Assembly: GCA_001887945.1 (NCBI GenBank)
Contig: LDOQ01000088.1
Location: 169,590 to 233,589 of the forward strand
Direction of reading: 5' to 3'
Length of the DNA stretch: 64,000 nucleotides
Source: Spraguea lophii
Lineage: Eukaryota > Microsporidia > Spragueidae
Shown here in pieces: positions 32,508 to 43,815 of this stretch. The notes under the pieces were generated by a model. The model did not search any database and had not been told where the DNA came from. It saw nothing but the letters and a program-made list of their open reading frames with translations. Made by a program: the position numbers and the translations under genes. How positions within the stretch are numbered: position 1 is the first letter of the stretch; each line of letters opens with the position of its first letter.

Positions 32508-33054
32508 GGGCAAAAGATTGCATAATTTAAAAAAATAAAATTATTTACAATTTTAATCCAATTTTTTTTATACGATGAGGAGAAAATCTTTCAACCATTT
32601 ATTATTGGAATTTTAATCTGGAATTAACATAATAACATATAATATTAATAAATATTTTATAATTCCTACATTAAACTTATCTATTATATATAAAAATGGT
32701 AATGAGTTATCAGATTTGAAAAATATATAGAAATTACAGGATTGAGTTATAATAAAAACAAAACTAAAGAGTAACAACAACATAATTTTTAAATGTTTAT
32801 ACGCGTATTTTCCGACTTGAGCAATATCTGGTTATTTTTGTGAAGAGATTTTGTATTTATTATTAATTTATCTGATATTTTATTACAAAATGGTTAAGAA
32901 TCTTTTAATAAAATTTAGTATAAATTATAATATACGTTATGTTCACAACTTAAATACTTTGAGACATGTGATAAAAAGATATTAAATTAAATTATTATCC
33001 TTATAGAAATAATATTAAAATGTTAATTGTTAAAAAAAATAATTTTCTATACCA
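32508..33054. other. intergenic, nothing recognised
   Basis: AT-rich DNA upstream of the poly(A) polymerase gene. No element was found apart from the SINE relic that starts at about 33055. Confidence 0.45.
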
Positions 33055-33322
33055 ATCAGCAGTTTAATTCTTGTATTTATTTATGATCTATCTAGTATTA
33101 TGCCAAGAAGGAGGTTAAAAATATCTATGAAGTTGAGTGTAATGGTGACATGCACCATACACAAAATCATAATATTCTGGATAATAAGTTAAGATGAGGT
33201 TAATGTATATCTATAGCGAAACTAATTAGTACAAGTTTAAATGTATTTCAAATATAAAAATTATAAATTACAATAAATTGCCGTCGACCAAAAAAACTTC
33301 GCTAAATAAAAATTCCATTAAA
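33055..33322 (+). mobile_element. SINE, 5'-truncated and diverged
   Basis: It aligns with the second half of the SINE: 'tattatgccaagaaggagg', 'tgacatgcaccatacacaaaatc', 'taagttaagatgaggttaatg', 'gcgaaactaattagtacaag', ending in 'ctaaataaaaattccatt'. The head and B box are absent. Confidence 0.75.
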
Positions 33323-33584
33323 AAAATAGAAACAATAGTTATAAATCAAATAGTTTTAATTTAAACATTTAAAACGAAATAAATAACTTAGAAAGCCTTA
33401 ATTTCAATATTTTAAACAATATTTATTTATAAAATCTTAGTAATAAATGTATGAGTCACCTTCTTTGATAGAAATTAAAAAAATAAGACAAAATCAATAA
33501 TTTAAAGAATCTTAATCGTAATATGTAAAACATTCTATTTTAAATATTCATATTTAAATATTTTACAACCTAACCTAACCCAAT

Positions 33585-34031
33585 ATGAAAAATATATTAT
33601 TTCCTCATAATAAAAATACTCTTACGAGTATAAAAGATAATACAACATATAGTAGTAATTATTTTATATACAGTCTAATAAATATATACAAAGATATATT
33701 ACTTATTACAAAGAGTGCAATATACACACCATCTCTTATATCTTTAAAAAAAACAAATGCAATGATATATATAATAAAAAAAGAATATTTTAAAGAGATA
33801 TTACATTATGCTGTTAAATACAATATTATTATTTTATATAAAATATATTTAAATAATTATGAAATAGAATTCTTAAAGGTTTATTGTACAATGAAAAATA
33901 TAAAGATTATTTTAATATCAAAAAATATAAATAATTATGAATATGAATTATATACAAAGAATAATATTTATTATCTTAATGATTATACATTTAAAATAAA
34001 AGAATATAAAATTGAAGAGATTAAAAAATAA
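33585..34031 (+). CDS. hypothetical protein
   Basis: A 148-aa protein rich in Ile, Asn, Tyr and Lys. 'taacccaatATG' supports the start. The middle ('ILHYAVKYNIIILYKI...LKVYCTMKNIKIILI') alternates helix and strand and loosely resembles an L7Ae-type fold, as in the RNase P/MRP protein Rpp38. That is a guess, so no function is assigned. Confidence 0.5.
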   Translation: MKNILFPHNKNTLTSIKDNTTYSSNYFIYSLINIYKDILLITKSAIYTPSLISLKKTNAMIYIIKKEYFKEILHYAVKYNIIILYKIYLNNYEIEFLKVYCTMKNIKIILISKNINNYEYELYTKNNIYYLNDYTFKIKEYKIEEIKK

Positions 34032-34064
34032 TCATATGAATGATTGTAATCATAATTAAAACTA

Positions 34065-34190
34065 TTTTTATATTCATTATCGTTATTACATTCTTTTATT
34101 ACCATATTTTTATATTCATTATCGTTATTACATTCTTTTATTACCATATTTTTATATCGACTATCATTATTACATTCTTTTATTACAATA
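34065..34190. repeat. tandem repeat, 3 x 42 bp
   Basis: Three copies of a 42-bp unit starting 'tttttatattcattatcg' at 34065, 34107 and 34149. The first two are identical, the third has a few changes, and partial copies follow to about 34250. The array fills the space between two co-directional genes and would lie in the 5' region of the acetyltransferase gene. The frame open across it (34040-34258) is only the repeat translated. Confidence 0.8.
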
Positions 34191-34254
34191 TTTTTATATT
34201 CTTTTACCTTAAAGGTATAATCATTTTTTTATATTCATTATCATTATTATCCTT

Positions 34255-34722
34255 ATGAATGATATCAAAATATCTGTAGTGAAAAATCTTAAAAGAAAAT
34301 TATTAGAAGAAATATTCATATTATTAAAAAAAAATATAAAAAAATATTATAAAAAGAATATAGTTTTATTTTCCAAGAAAAAAGCTTTATTTAATAAAAA
34401 AAATACTTTTATAATTGCATCTGATCAAAAAGAAGGAAATATAAATATTTTTTTAGGATTTTTATTTTTTAGAATAGAAAATAATATATTATATATTTAT
34501 GAAATACATGTTAAAAAAGAATATCAATCAAAAGGTATTGGAAGTAAAATGTTAACATTTATATATAATAGATATAAAGATAAGGTTGATAAGATATTAC
34601 TTTTTGTTAATAAAGAAAATATAGAAGGTATAAAATTTTATGAGAAAAATGGATATAAATGGGATAAAAACGAAGTATGTGATACTGGTTGGTTACCATA
34701 TTCTATAAAAAATAAAAAATAA
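34255..34722 (+). CDS. GNAT N-acetyltransferase, NatD (Naa40)-like
   Basis: An acetyl-CoA-dependant N-acetyltransferase. The acetyl-CoA-binding motif A reads 'HVKKEYQSKGIGSKML' (R/Q-x-x-G-x-G/A pattern), followed by motif B 'LFVNKENIEGIKFYEKNGYKWD'. 'LYIYEIHVKKEYQSKGIG' together with the N-terminal basic helix resembles NatD/Naa40, which acetylates the N-termini of histones H4 and H2A. A different GNAT (Naa50 or an aminoglycoside-type enzyme) cannot be excluded. The product is 155 aa. The start 'tatccttATG' has a weak C-rich motif, directly downstream of the 42-bp repeat array. Confidence 0.7.
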   Translation: MNDIKISVVKNLKRKLLEEIFILLKKNIKKYYKKNIVLFSKKKALFNKKNTFIIASDQKEGNINIFLGFLFFRIENNILYIYEIHVKKEYQSKGIGSKMLTFIYNRYKDKVDKILLFVNKENIEGIKFYEKNGYKWDKNEVCDTGWLPYSIKNKK

Positions 34723-34880
34723 TATTATGTATTAGTTTCAAAGATTTTATAAAAACTAATGGTATTCTTAGCGTTAGAAAATATTCTGGATATAAATTAA
34801 TAAACAGTATATTTATTTTATGTTATAATTTATATTGTTATATAATTTTATATACTTCTATATATTTTATATTTAATTAT

Positions 34881-35177
34881 TTATAAAATCTTTTTAAATT
34901 CTTCTTCAAAGTGAAAGTTATTTTCTTCTTCGGTTTCTGTATTTTCTATATTTTCATATTTTAAATATTTCAATGTAAATAAATCTTTAAATATATAAAA
35001 TATTGTATCTGTAATTCTTATTATTTTTTGTTTTACATTTACATAGTTTTTTAATTCTGTATGTTCTTCGTTATTTGTTTGTTTAAGTGTATAAAATACA
35101 TCTAAGAGTAGATTTATAATTTCTTCTAATTTATTGTTTATTTTACGTATTATTTCTTTTTCTTTGGGTGTAAGCAT
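34881..35177 (-). CDS. small coiled-coil protein, unknown
   Basis: A 98-aa helical protein with heptad-like leucine/isoleucine spacing in residues 5-75 and an acidic C-terminus. 'ccagccttATG' precedes the start. Size and composition resemble small subunits of Mediator, kinetochore or similar complexes, but nothing specific is recognisable. Confidence 0.45.
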   Translation of the reverse strand: MLTPKEKEIIRKINNKLEEIINLLLDVFYTLKQTNNEEHTELKNYVNVKQKIIRITDTIFYIFKDLFTLKYLKYENIENTETEEENNFHFEEEFKKIL

Positions 35178-35420
35178 AAGGCTGGAAATAAAAGATATTT
35201 AAATAATAAATAAAAATATATTAAACAAGATATTAAAGTGAATTTTAAATATTGTAAAGATATATAAAATATATATAATATTTTATTAAAGTATATAGAG
35301 ATTTAAATAATGGTAAAACAGATGGAATGTATTTCATTTCCTATTTAGAATTAGAAAAAGAAACAATATTTCAACAGTATATTTTTATTTAAAACAATAC
35401 TTTTTAATGGTACATATATT

Positions 35421-36282
35421 TTATTTGATATTCTTTTCTCTTATATCACCTTCTAATTTCCCTTTCTTCATAAATCCTATAGCCATTTTGGCTATGAAAC
35501 ACATCCATACAATATTAATCAATAGTAACATTACCATTAAAATACCGCACGTAACCATTATTGGTGAAGATTTGTTATAAATACAAAAAAAGTAACCAGC
35601 GGGCGCCATTATCGCAAATGGATAAATTATCATTCTAGAGATAAAAAATACAATACCAAATACCATAAAAGCGTTATCTGCCGCTTTTTGCTTGTTTAGA
35701 TAAAAAAATAATTTAGCTAATTCTAAGAATGGATCGGAACAATCATGTATAACCATAATTACAATACCATATCTTATAATATTTATATGATAAGATAATA
35801 CTATTAATAATATGGTAATTATATGATGAGCTAACATTTGGTAAAAATCTTTTAATCTAGGTTCTATAAACAATAGAATAAGACTATTCAGATAATGGGA
35901 TAACTCCATTATATATTGAAATTTTATTTTCATAGGAGTATTGTTATTTTCCCATGTTAATGTATATTCAACAGGATTTAATATCCAAGGTTCTGTTGAT
36001 ATCGAATATATACCACACAATAAAAATATTGAATATATAATAAATCTATATCCACTACCAATAAATTTTTGTAATTTTTTACCTTTTTCCTTTTTTGATA
36101 GTTTACTGCAATAAAGTATTTTCTAAAATTAATAATTTACTTACTTTTAGGATTTGATTGATAATCAAGGTTTTAACGGTGTAAAGTATTATAACACCAA
36201 TGGTTATAATTACAGTATCTCTATTGAAATTAAAATTGCTATCAAAACTTCTTTTATCCCATTGCTTTTTGTAATATTCCAT
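35421..36282 (-). CDS. ceramide synthase (LAG1/LAC1), two exons
   Basis: Joins a fatty acyl-CoA to a sphingoid base in the ER membrane. Exon 1 is 36145-36282 (46 codons, MEYYKKQWDKRS...) and exon 2 is 35421-36122; the joined product is 279 aa. The LAG1 motif is intact: 'DFYQMLAHHIITILLIVLSY' with the two histidines, then 'VIHDCSDPFLELAKLFFYL'. 'SISTEPWILNP' precedes the motif as in the family. Several transmembrane segments are evident. Removing the 22-nt intron restores one continuous frame ('INQILK' joined to 'KILYCSKLSK'), whereas the unspliced reading hits stops. The start is in 'aacctaataaATG'. This is a small member of the family (yeast LAG1 is about 410 aa). Confidence 0.88.
36123..36144 (-). 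other. 22-nt spliceosomal intron in the LAG1 gene
   Basis: On the minus strand the intron begins GTAAGT and ends TTAATTTTAG. This has the microsporidian architecture, where the branch-point A lies a few bases before the acceptor AG. Removal joins two codon-complete exons in frame. A longer alternative to the next AG (39 nt) would give the wrong downstream frame or lose the conserved reading, so the 22-nt form is preferred. Confidence 0.85.
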
Positions 36283-37885
36283 TTATTAGGTTTTTTTGAT
36301 TTTATTTATAATAAGAAAAACAAATAGATTTTGTTTTAATGAAGAAAACAAATGATATTCATTTATTGATGAAATATTACTTAATGGTAAATTCAATTGG
36401 TTAGAATGAAATTATAAAAATATTTCATTTTAAAATAAGTTATAGATATAATAATAAGATATATGAGAAATTATATTTTTTTTTATGAAATAAATTTAAA
36501 CATACCTTTTTTACTTAAAAGGAATTTTTCATAAATGACACTTACCTAAGATATCAAAAAAATATATTTATATAAAATATTTTTAGTTTTTGAGAAAAAT
36601 ATCACAACAAATCTTATACCCATTAGGATATTGCGATTATTTTACAACCTGAATATTTTACAAAAAAAGGATCGGTAAAACGATTAGTCTGTTTTTTAAA
36701 AAGGAAAAGCTGTCACTCAAAATTCAATATAAGGGAAAAACTTTTCTGCAGGAAATATTTTTACAAAAAAAATTAATATTTATTTGCAATGATTAATTAA
36801 AATACGTATTTATAATTTTATATTTATTGGTAATATACATACTTCAAAAGATGTTGTGTTTAGATTTAATAAGTTTTCATATACATAAGAGAAAAGTTTA
36901 AAATTTGGATATTGAGAAAAATGTTAAAATACAATCGAATAAATAATTTTTAATATAATCTTGATTAATTCTATTTCTAATATTAGCATATTATATTAAT
37001 TACTATATTAAATCTACCACAAAAGTAACGAATTACTAAAATAATAAAAAAAAAATAATATTTTGTTTTTCTTAAATAAAGTATAAACTTCTTAAATATA
37101 TAATTATACCACAGAAATAAAAACATTGGATTTTATCCACAATTATGATACTTTTAGATTGATGAGATATATACATAATGGTAATTAACAAAGATTTAAA
37201 TATTATTTAAAAATATAATATTCTCCAATCTAAGAAGATATAAATTTTGTAATTATTTCAATTGGATTTTAAGCAGGTAATATTATATTTTAAAATCAAT
37301 AAATGAATTTTAAAAATATACACTGTTAAAGAGTTTAAAATCATACATAAAAAATAACAATGGAAAAATAATTTTTAATAAAATTTAATTTACAATGTAA
37401 ATTTTCTGTTTACTTGTAATTTACCATGATTACTTTTAAGATTCTATAAAACAAACGATATATAAACTTATATCAACCGATTTTACCACACTCATGTTTA
37501 TCATTCATATTACATTAACTCATGATTGATAAAAATTTAAATATGGTAACATTTTTATCCTTCTCAGTCTTAATGTGTTTTTGACCTTTATTTTTATTGT
37601 TAATTGAGTTATTTGTTATTAAATTGTAATGATATGAATAAATAGTTATTTCGTTATTTTACATATGTTTATAGAGGATATAATAAATAGTCTGATTTAT
37701 TTAACCTGTATCTACTTATCTATTTAAGTTTATATCCTTTATTTCTTTTATTATAAAAAATATTTTAAGCAATAAATTCAATTCCATTTCTAAAATTTAA
37801 TTATTATTTCATGGAATTTTTAATTCCATAACATTAAATATTTTATCGGATATTAATAATAAATGGATGTAGAATTTTATCATCC
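36283..37885. other. intergenic, nothing recognised
   Basis: 1.6 kb of AT-rich DNA upstream of LAG1. No gene, transposase motif or SINE body was found before the target-site duplication at 37886. Confidence 0.5.
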
Positions 37886-37898
37886 TTCTCTGAATAAG

Positions 37899-38282
37899 AA
37901 AAAGGTTGTTGAGTGGGTGAGGTTTCGATAGCGCAGCATAGCTGTGCCTTGTATGACGGCCCCGCTACTAGATTAAAGTAGTGTTTAGCTGATGTAGTTG
38001 CAATCCCTGTATTGATTTGTGACTCGGCCAATACTATGCAACGAAAGAGGCTGGGAATTCTTTAAGAGCTGGAAGTGGGGGGCGGCGACGCGCACCAGAC
38101 GCAAAATCCCAACACTCTGGAGCATAAGGTAAGATGAGATTAATGCATATCTGTAGCGAAACCAGTTAGTACAAGTTTAATTTCGCTCGAGGAACCGAAG
38201 GTCACAGACCATGGTAGGCCGCAACCGGGCAGGAAGCTTTGATAAATAAAAGTTTCATTCGTAAAAAAAAATAAAAAAAAAA
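37899..38282 (+). mobile_element. SINE, 5'-truncated, with 13-bp target-site duplication
   Basis: A well-preserved copy lacking the tRNA head. It starts near 'aaaaggttgttgagtggg', includes 'cgatagcgcagcatagctg', 'gcaccagacgcaaaatcc' and 'ccatggtaggccgcaaccgg', and ends 'gataaataaaagtttcattc' followed by an A-rich tail (38257-38282). The 13-mer ttctctgaataag occurs on both sides (37886-37898 and 38283-38295), a target-site duplication. A truncated 5' end, an A-rich tail and a duplication of this size are what LINE-type target-primed reverse transcription produces. It is the youngest-looking copy together with that at 44613. Confidence 0.9.
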
Positions 38283-38377
38283 TTCTCTGAATAAGTAAAA
38301 ACTTTCATTAATTAAAAATAATACAAATCAATAATGTTTTGAGAATTATATTTTATTAAAATTATTTTATCATAGTT

Positions 38378-38908
<531 letters not shown>

Positions 38909-39026
38909 TCATTAAACTTATTTCAAATATAATGATTTTACATATTTTAAAATTTTATAATTTTTTATTTATAAATTAATTATAGAACAAACAAAAGATT
39001 TTTTAAGGATGCAAAACTACCCCTCA

Positions 39027-39512
39027 ATGTATTCTACCGAAAAAATCAATGAATATAAAAATAATTGTTTTAATGCAATGAAAAACAATGATATAAATAC
39101 ATTTGAATATTTTTATAATATAATACTCAGTCAAAAAGATCAAATTAGTGATGATGATATGGCACTTATGAAATCTTATATGCTTCTATATTTTCTATCA
39201 GAAAACGATATGAAAAATTTCTATCTTTTATCAGAAAAACTTACATACAATGAAATGAATAAACCTTCTGTGAAATTAGTAATAAGTGTAGAAAGAGGAT
39301 TATTTGAAGAAAACAAAGAAAAATTAGAGACACTTAAAAATATATGTCAAGCAAAAGAATTTATTGGTTTGATAACGAAAATACAAGAAAATTTAGGTAG
39401 AAAAAGACAATATCAAAAAATTGTAGGAAGAACTTTGGATGAAGATAAAAGTGAAAGACATTTAAGAGTAATAAAAGAATCAGTAGAATTTTTTAATCAT
39501 TGTAATAAATAA
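39027..39512 (+). CDS. possible 26S proteasome subunit RPN12-like protein
   Basis: A 161-aa helical protein. The pattern 'MKSYMLLYFLSENDMKNFYLLSEKL' followed by 'PSVKLVISVERGLFEENKEKL' and 'AKEFIGLITKIQENLGRK' resembles the PCI-associated helical repeat region of RPN12/PSMD8 (and the related eIF3k and CSN8). It is shorter than yeast RPN12 (274 aa), and the C-terminal winged-helix part is reduced. The first ATG is at 39009, but 'tacccctcaATG' favours 39027. The assignment is a pattern judgement only. Confidence 0.5.
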   Translation: MYSTEKINEYKNNCFNAMKNNDINTFEYFYNIILSQKDQISDDDMALMKSYMLLYFLSENDMKNFYLLSEKLTYNEMNKPSVKLVISVERGLFEENKEKLETLKNICQAKEFIGLITKIQENLGRKRQYQKIVGRTLDEDKSERHLRVIKESVEFFNHCNK

Positions 39513-40142
39513 ATTCTTTATAATGTTTTATTTTATTCTTCCACAGGAAAAGGATTCATTCACTTATACCAGGATATTATAATTGTTATTTTCTTCACCT
39601 ATAATTTTATTATCCATATTTTTTACGTTTAAATAATTTTTATTTATTTTTCTTATTTCTAAAAAATTTTAATATAACACAACCTTTAATTGTTTGATTA
39701 ATATTAACACAATATTCAATTCATTATTTATATTGTTTCTATCATTCATTAGAGTACGTTATAAAATAACATAATCTTTTATTTAATTATTTTATATATC
39801 TATTAACTTATATATTTATTTTTATTTACTTTATATTAATATCATTCTGTGTAATAAAAATATTTTCTTTATTCAATCGAGAAAATCAATGGTAAATTAT
39901 TATATTATTTCTATTTAAATATATAATTTTCATCTGGTTTTTTAAAAGTTAAAGATATATCTTATTTTTTAACAATGTTTATATTTAATGTTATTATATG
40001 GTATATTTTAATTAAAATATCTCTTTTATGTTAAATATAGCTAATATATCATTTTTATGGAAGATTATATTATTGTATTTTATTATCACATACATTATCT
40101 TTAAAGTATTTTTTAAAAAATAATATTTTTTTATAGCAATAT
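39513..40142. other. intergenic between convergent genes
   Basis: About 0.6 kb of AT-rich DNA; nothing is recognised. Confidence 0.5.
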
Positions 40143-40916
40143 TTATTTGTGATTGAAATCATATTCTTCTTTTTTATTTGTAGATTTTGTTTCTATTTCA
40201 TTTATTGCTAATCGGTGAGTTTCTTCCTGTGCTTCTTTTAAAAAATCAGAAAAATATTCTTCTTGTTTATTCTCTAAAAAACTGGCTTTAGATTTTAATT
40301 CACTGTTATTTTGTATATTTTCTTTTCTGTTTAATTTCCTAGTTTTTCTCTTATCTTCAATTGTTGTTGATCCTGTTAACAGAATATTTGTATCTTCTTT
40401 TTTCTTACTTCTTTTTCTTTTAACTTTTATTTCTTTGTCTTCTGTTTTAGTAGGTTCTATTAAAGGAATATTTGTACCTTCTTTTTTCTTTCTTCTTTTT
40501 CTTTTAACTTTTATTTCTTTGTCTTCTGTTTTAGTAGGTTCTATTAAAGGAATATTTGTACCTTCTTTTTTCTTTCTTATAACCTTTATTTCTTTGTCTT
40601 CTGTTTTAGTAGGTTCTATTAAAGGAATATTTGTATTCTCTTTTTTCTTCCTTCTTTTTCTTTTAACTTTCATTTCTTTATCTTCTGTTTTAGTAGCATG
40701 TTTTTTAATCTCTTTTTGTTTATTTATCTTGTTATTTTTATTTGTTAAACATTCTTTATTTTCTAACATTTTAATATCTGTATTTACAAATGCTCCTGTA
40801 TTTTTCGCTTCAAATATATTTTTAGAAATATTTTGTAAACCCTTTCTAATATCTCTCAGTTCTTTTTTTAAACTTTGGAACGATAATAAAATTCCATGTA
40901 AAAGTTCATTATCCAT
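40143..40916 (-). CDS. lysine-rich internal-repeat protein, unknown
   Basis: A 257-aa, highly basic protein. After a leucine-rich coiled N-terminus (residues 1-40) and a short linker come four tandem units, about residues 75-180. Each contains 'KTEDKEIKVKRKRRKKKE' or a close variant followed by 'TNIPLIEPT'; one unit lacks the KRKRR core (25 rather than 28 residues). The repeats carry dense basic clusters like nuclear-localisation or nucleic-acid-binding segments. The DNA repeats are nearly identical, so the expansion is recent. No family is recognised. Confidence 0.6.
   Translation of the reverse strand: MDNELLHGILLSFQSLKKELRDIRKGLQNISKNIFEAKNTGAFVNTDIKMLENKECLTNKNNKINKQKEIKKHATKTEDKEMKVKRKRRKKKENTNIPLIEPTKTEDKEIKVIRKKKEGTNIPLIEPTKTEDKEIKVKRKRRKKKEGTNIPLIEPTKTEDKEIKVKRKRSKKKEDTNILLTGSTTIEDKRKTRKLNRKENIQNNSELKSKASFLENKQEEYFSDFLKEAQEETHRLAINEIETKSTNKKEEYDFNHK
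40380..40695 (-). repeat. coding tandem repeat, 75-84-bp units
   Basis: Four direct copies containing 'tctttgtcttctgttttagt' and 'ttctattaaaggaatatttg' on the plus strand, with one unit shortened by 9 bp. They encode the basic repeats of the lysine-rich protein and are in frame throughout. Confidence 0.8.
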
Positions 40917-41655
40917 AGCATAATTTTTAAAAAATTCTTTTTATTCTTTTTTATGCAGAAACTATTAACAAATATAAAAATACATATGTTTATATTTTGA
41001 ATAAAATAATATTTCATCTTCTTTTCAATGTATTCTTTATCGATTTTTTTAAAAATTAATCTTTATTTCATCATTTAAAAATGATTGAAAAGAATAAAAA
41101 TCATATTTTATAGTTAGAAAACCAATAAAATTATAAAATAAAAGTTTTAATATTTTATAATAACATTTTAAAATACAATAATGTTTTTATATGATTTATT
41201 CGTTAATATAAGGTAACCATTAATAAATCAATGTAATATATATGATACGATTGATTTAAAACGATATTTTAGTTGATTAAATAACATTTATAAAATGTAT
41301 CAACTTTTTAACAAATTATATTTTAATAATAATATCTTTTTAAAACATCATATAAGATAAAATAAATTAATTTATATTTAAAACAATGATGTTTATACAT
41401 TCAAAGACTAAACAGAAATAATAGTTTTAATATCCTAGTAATGAGTGGATAAAAAGTTTCATTCCCTCTGATAAAAAAAAATATATATTCAAAATCAAAA
41501 AGTTGCAACAAAATGTATTCTACCAGAAAATTAATATGTAATTTATTGTGAATATATTTTATGGTGTAATTATTTTAATAACAGATAGAATATATTTAAA
41601 CGTTATAATTTTTTACTAAAGCATAATTAAAAATATCAAAGTTTTATAAAAAAAA
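40917..41655. other. intergenic, possible SINE tail only
   Basis: AT-rich DNA upstream of the lysine-rich gene. Near 41405-41475 a weak match to the SINE 3' end ('ggataaaaagtttcattc') is visible, too degraded to claim as a copy. Confidence 0.35.
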
Positions 41656-42648
41656 GGGATTAGTGACTTTGGGTACCCCGAAAAAACAATATTAAAAAAA
41701 GAAAATAAATGTACCAAATAAATTAATTTAATGTCATTTTATGGCTATACCGTGCAAGACTTGTTCAAAACTAAAATTATTTTTTTTTAAAAAAAATAAT
41801 GATCGATAATCCTTATCAGAGATTTTTTGCTTTTTGGCTTGCGAATTTTAATGTACTCTTTTAAATATCTCCATCCAGATTCTATTGTTTGTGTATGTAT
41901 TTATTTATTTGTAGGGTCTACAAAATTTTTCGAATGATTAATTTTAAAATGCTGTAAGTCGAGTGATTCAAGATTTTTGTATCTTTTCCAACAATCAGTG
42001 ACAATGATTGATTTAGGTTTGATATGTTTTTTAATTGTATTTCTTAAGAAATCCGAATTTCTTGATTTGGTAACTCTAAAAAAACATATTATTAGAACCT
42101 CTTTCTATTCCTCCAACATCCCATATCGTCCTAACTAGTTTACCAACATTATATTTTCTCCTAGATACTGCGCTCTCGTCTACTTCAACCCACTTATTAT
42201 ATCCTCCAATTTTATTGTTATTAATCTTCGTAATTTTTGAATTGAAACAATTTATTATTGTATTGATTCCTTTATAACTTATGTTTATTTCTTTTTTAAT
42301 TTCTTTTAAGCTTTTTTTTCTGTATCAATTTGTATATTACTTCTAAATTTTTTGATAATTCTATTTTAACTTTATAAAAAACAGAACCTTTTCTTATTGA
42401 AATGATTGGTCTTTTGCATTTATTCATCATACACTTCCAAATATATCCGTCATTCTTCTTGATGGCCACGAGATTCATTCTTTTTTTGCATTTTTTATAA
42501 TTGAATGATTTTTTTAATACACCAAAGTTCTGTAGGTATTCAATGTTTTGCATGGTGAGTAAATTACGGAGTTCAATTGACGTATATTCATAGTCATGGT
42601 TTCTTTTTTTAATATTGTTTTTTCGGGGCACCCAAAGTTACCAATGCC
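41656..42648 (-). mobile_element. Merlin/ISXO2-type DNA transposon with 49-bp terminal inverted repeats
   Basis: A 993-bp element. The ends 41656-41704 and 42600-42648 are inverted repeats of 49 bp with four mismatches, each containing 'actttgggt.ccccg' and 'aaaaaacaatatt'. A run of A flanks both ends (8 and 7 bases), consistent with an 8-bp target duplication in poly-A, although low complexity makes this weak. The single gene inside reads on the minus strand and encodes an ISXO2/Merlin-type transposase (see next entry). Well-kept ends with a broken gene suggest a recently dead copy that could still be mobilised in trans. Confidence 0.85.
41820..42631 (-). pseudogene. Merlin/ISXO2-type transposase, frameshifted
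   Basis: The N-terminal frame (42296-42631) has the zinc-ribbon/DNA-binding part 'CKKRMNLVAIKKNDGYIWKCMMNKCKRPIISIRKGSVF'-like block, with its cysteines and the 'SIRKGS' signature. The catalytic part continues in another frame: 'WVEVDESAVSRRKYNVGKLV' (first Asp, codon 42178-42180), 'IVTDCWKRYKNL' (second Asp, codon 41994-41996) and 'IESGWRYLKEYI' (Glu, codon 41880-41882). One stop lies just before the Glu. All three DDE residues are still encoded. The first codon of the N-terminal frame is GTG, so the original ATG is lost; the first internal Met is 28 codons in. Confidence 0.8.
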
Positions 42649-43815
42649 AAAAAAATGATTGTATAACAAGAAAGAATAAATAAACTTTTTAAGAAGTCAA
42701 AATATGAATATACTTTACATTTTTATTATTATTGTTATAGTCCGAATCTTTGTAAAAATAAATTTTAATTAATGCGGCTGTCTGTATTGTTCATTATTCC
42801 TTCTCGTCTTTTTTTCGTTGATTCTAATATTTATAAATAGAGAAGTATTTAATTACATTGGAATTTATGTTATTTATCCTGTTTTTCAACACTCTTATAT
42901 AAAAAAAAACTAAATATTCTATTATTTATTTATAATGAAAAATAAGAAAAAAGCTGACAATTCTTAATTACAAATAGAAATTAGAAATATTTAATTTTTT
43001 ATCAGTAAAGGAATTTGTCAGAATATACGCGGAAAGTGAAATACTTAAATGGAGAGAGTTTTTCCAAAGTGAAATCTTGGATGAACCTAGTAATTTTAAT
43101 TTTAAAAAAAAATCTAAAATAAAATTTACATAACAAAAAAATCGAAAAAATTTAATGAAAAAAACGGTGTAACCGGGAATAGATTTATTGATAACGAAAA
43201 TAATAACGATAAATATCTATAAACGAATTTTATAAATCTTTATGTGATATAGCAAATTTTACAATGAGTAAAAAGAATATAACAAAAAATGTTGAATTGT
43301 TTAAAATTATGATACATTACAAATGTTACCATAAAATATAGAAGTATTTAAAGAAAAATATTGTAAACTATTTTCTAAAAAAATTAAATTTTTAATAATT
43401 CTATTATTTATCCACTATTTTTAAAAGCACAATCGGGTAAATAATAGAAATTTTATTATATTTAAAGAAGTGGTTGGATTATTATGCCAAAGTTTTATTA
43501 TGAAATTATATTTTATCCGCCATGTTTATAAGTATTTTTTTAGTATAAAAAACTTTATTTAAGATCTATTATTATTACACACACAATTATTTTATATTTT
43601 TCTAACTTTTTTACTCAACTCTCAATTCCCGCAGGACTTGTTTATAATTATTTCACGTATTTTTTATTTTGTTCTTCTTTTTTTTAGGTGTTTAAATGAT
43701 GGATTGATAGGACTTGAGCAATCAAATATGGTACTTTTCCTTTTTTATATGAATTAACTGTTTCTTTTTTACCGGTATTTTTGATGTATATAATTTTATA
43801 TATGATACTATTATA
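42649..43815. other. intergenic, nothing recognised
   Basis: 1.2 kb of AT-rich DNA between the Merlin element and the small membrane-protein gene. No feature is supported. Confidence 0.5.

Noticed and set aside
34040..34258. 72-codon hydrophobic open frame
   Set aside because: It is the 42-bp (14-codon) tandem repeat translated; the unit length being divisible by three keeps it open.
37843..38031. 62-codon open frame on the minus strand
   Set aside because: It translates the SINE body on its non-tRNA strand. The same peptide (VVGPSYKAQL-like) appears in the SINE at 44870-45100, so it is repeat sequence and not a gene.
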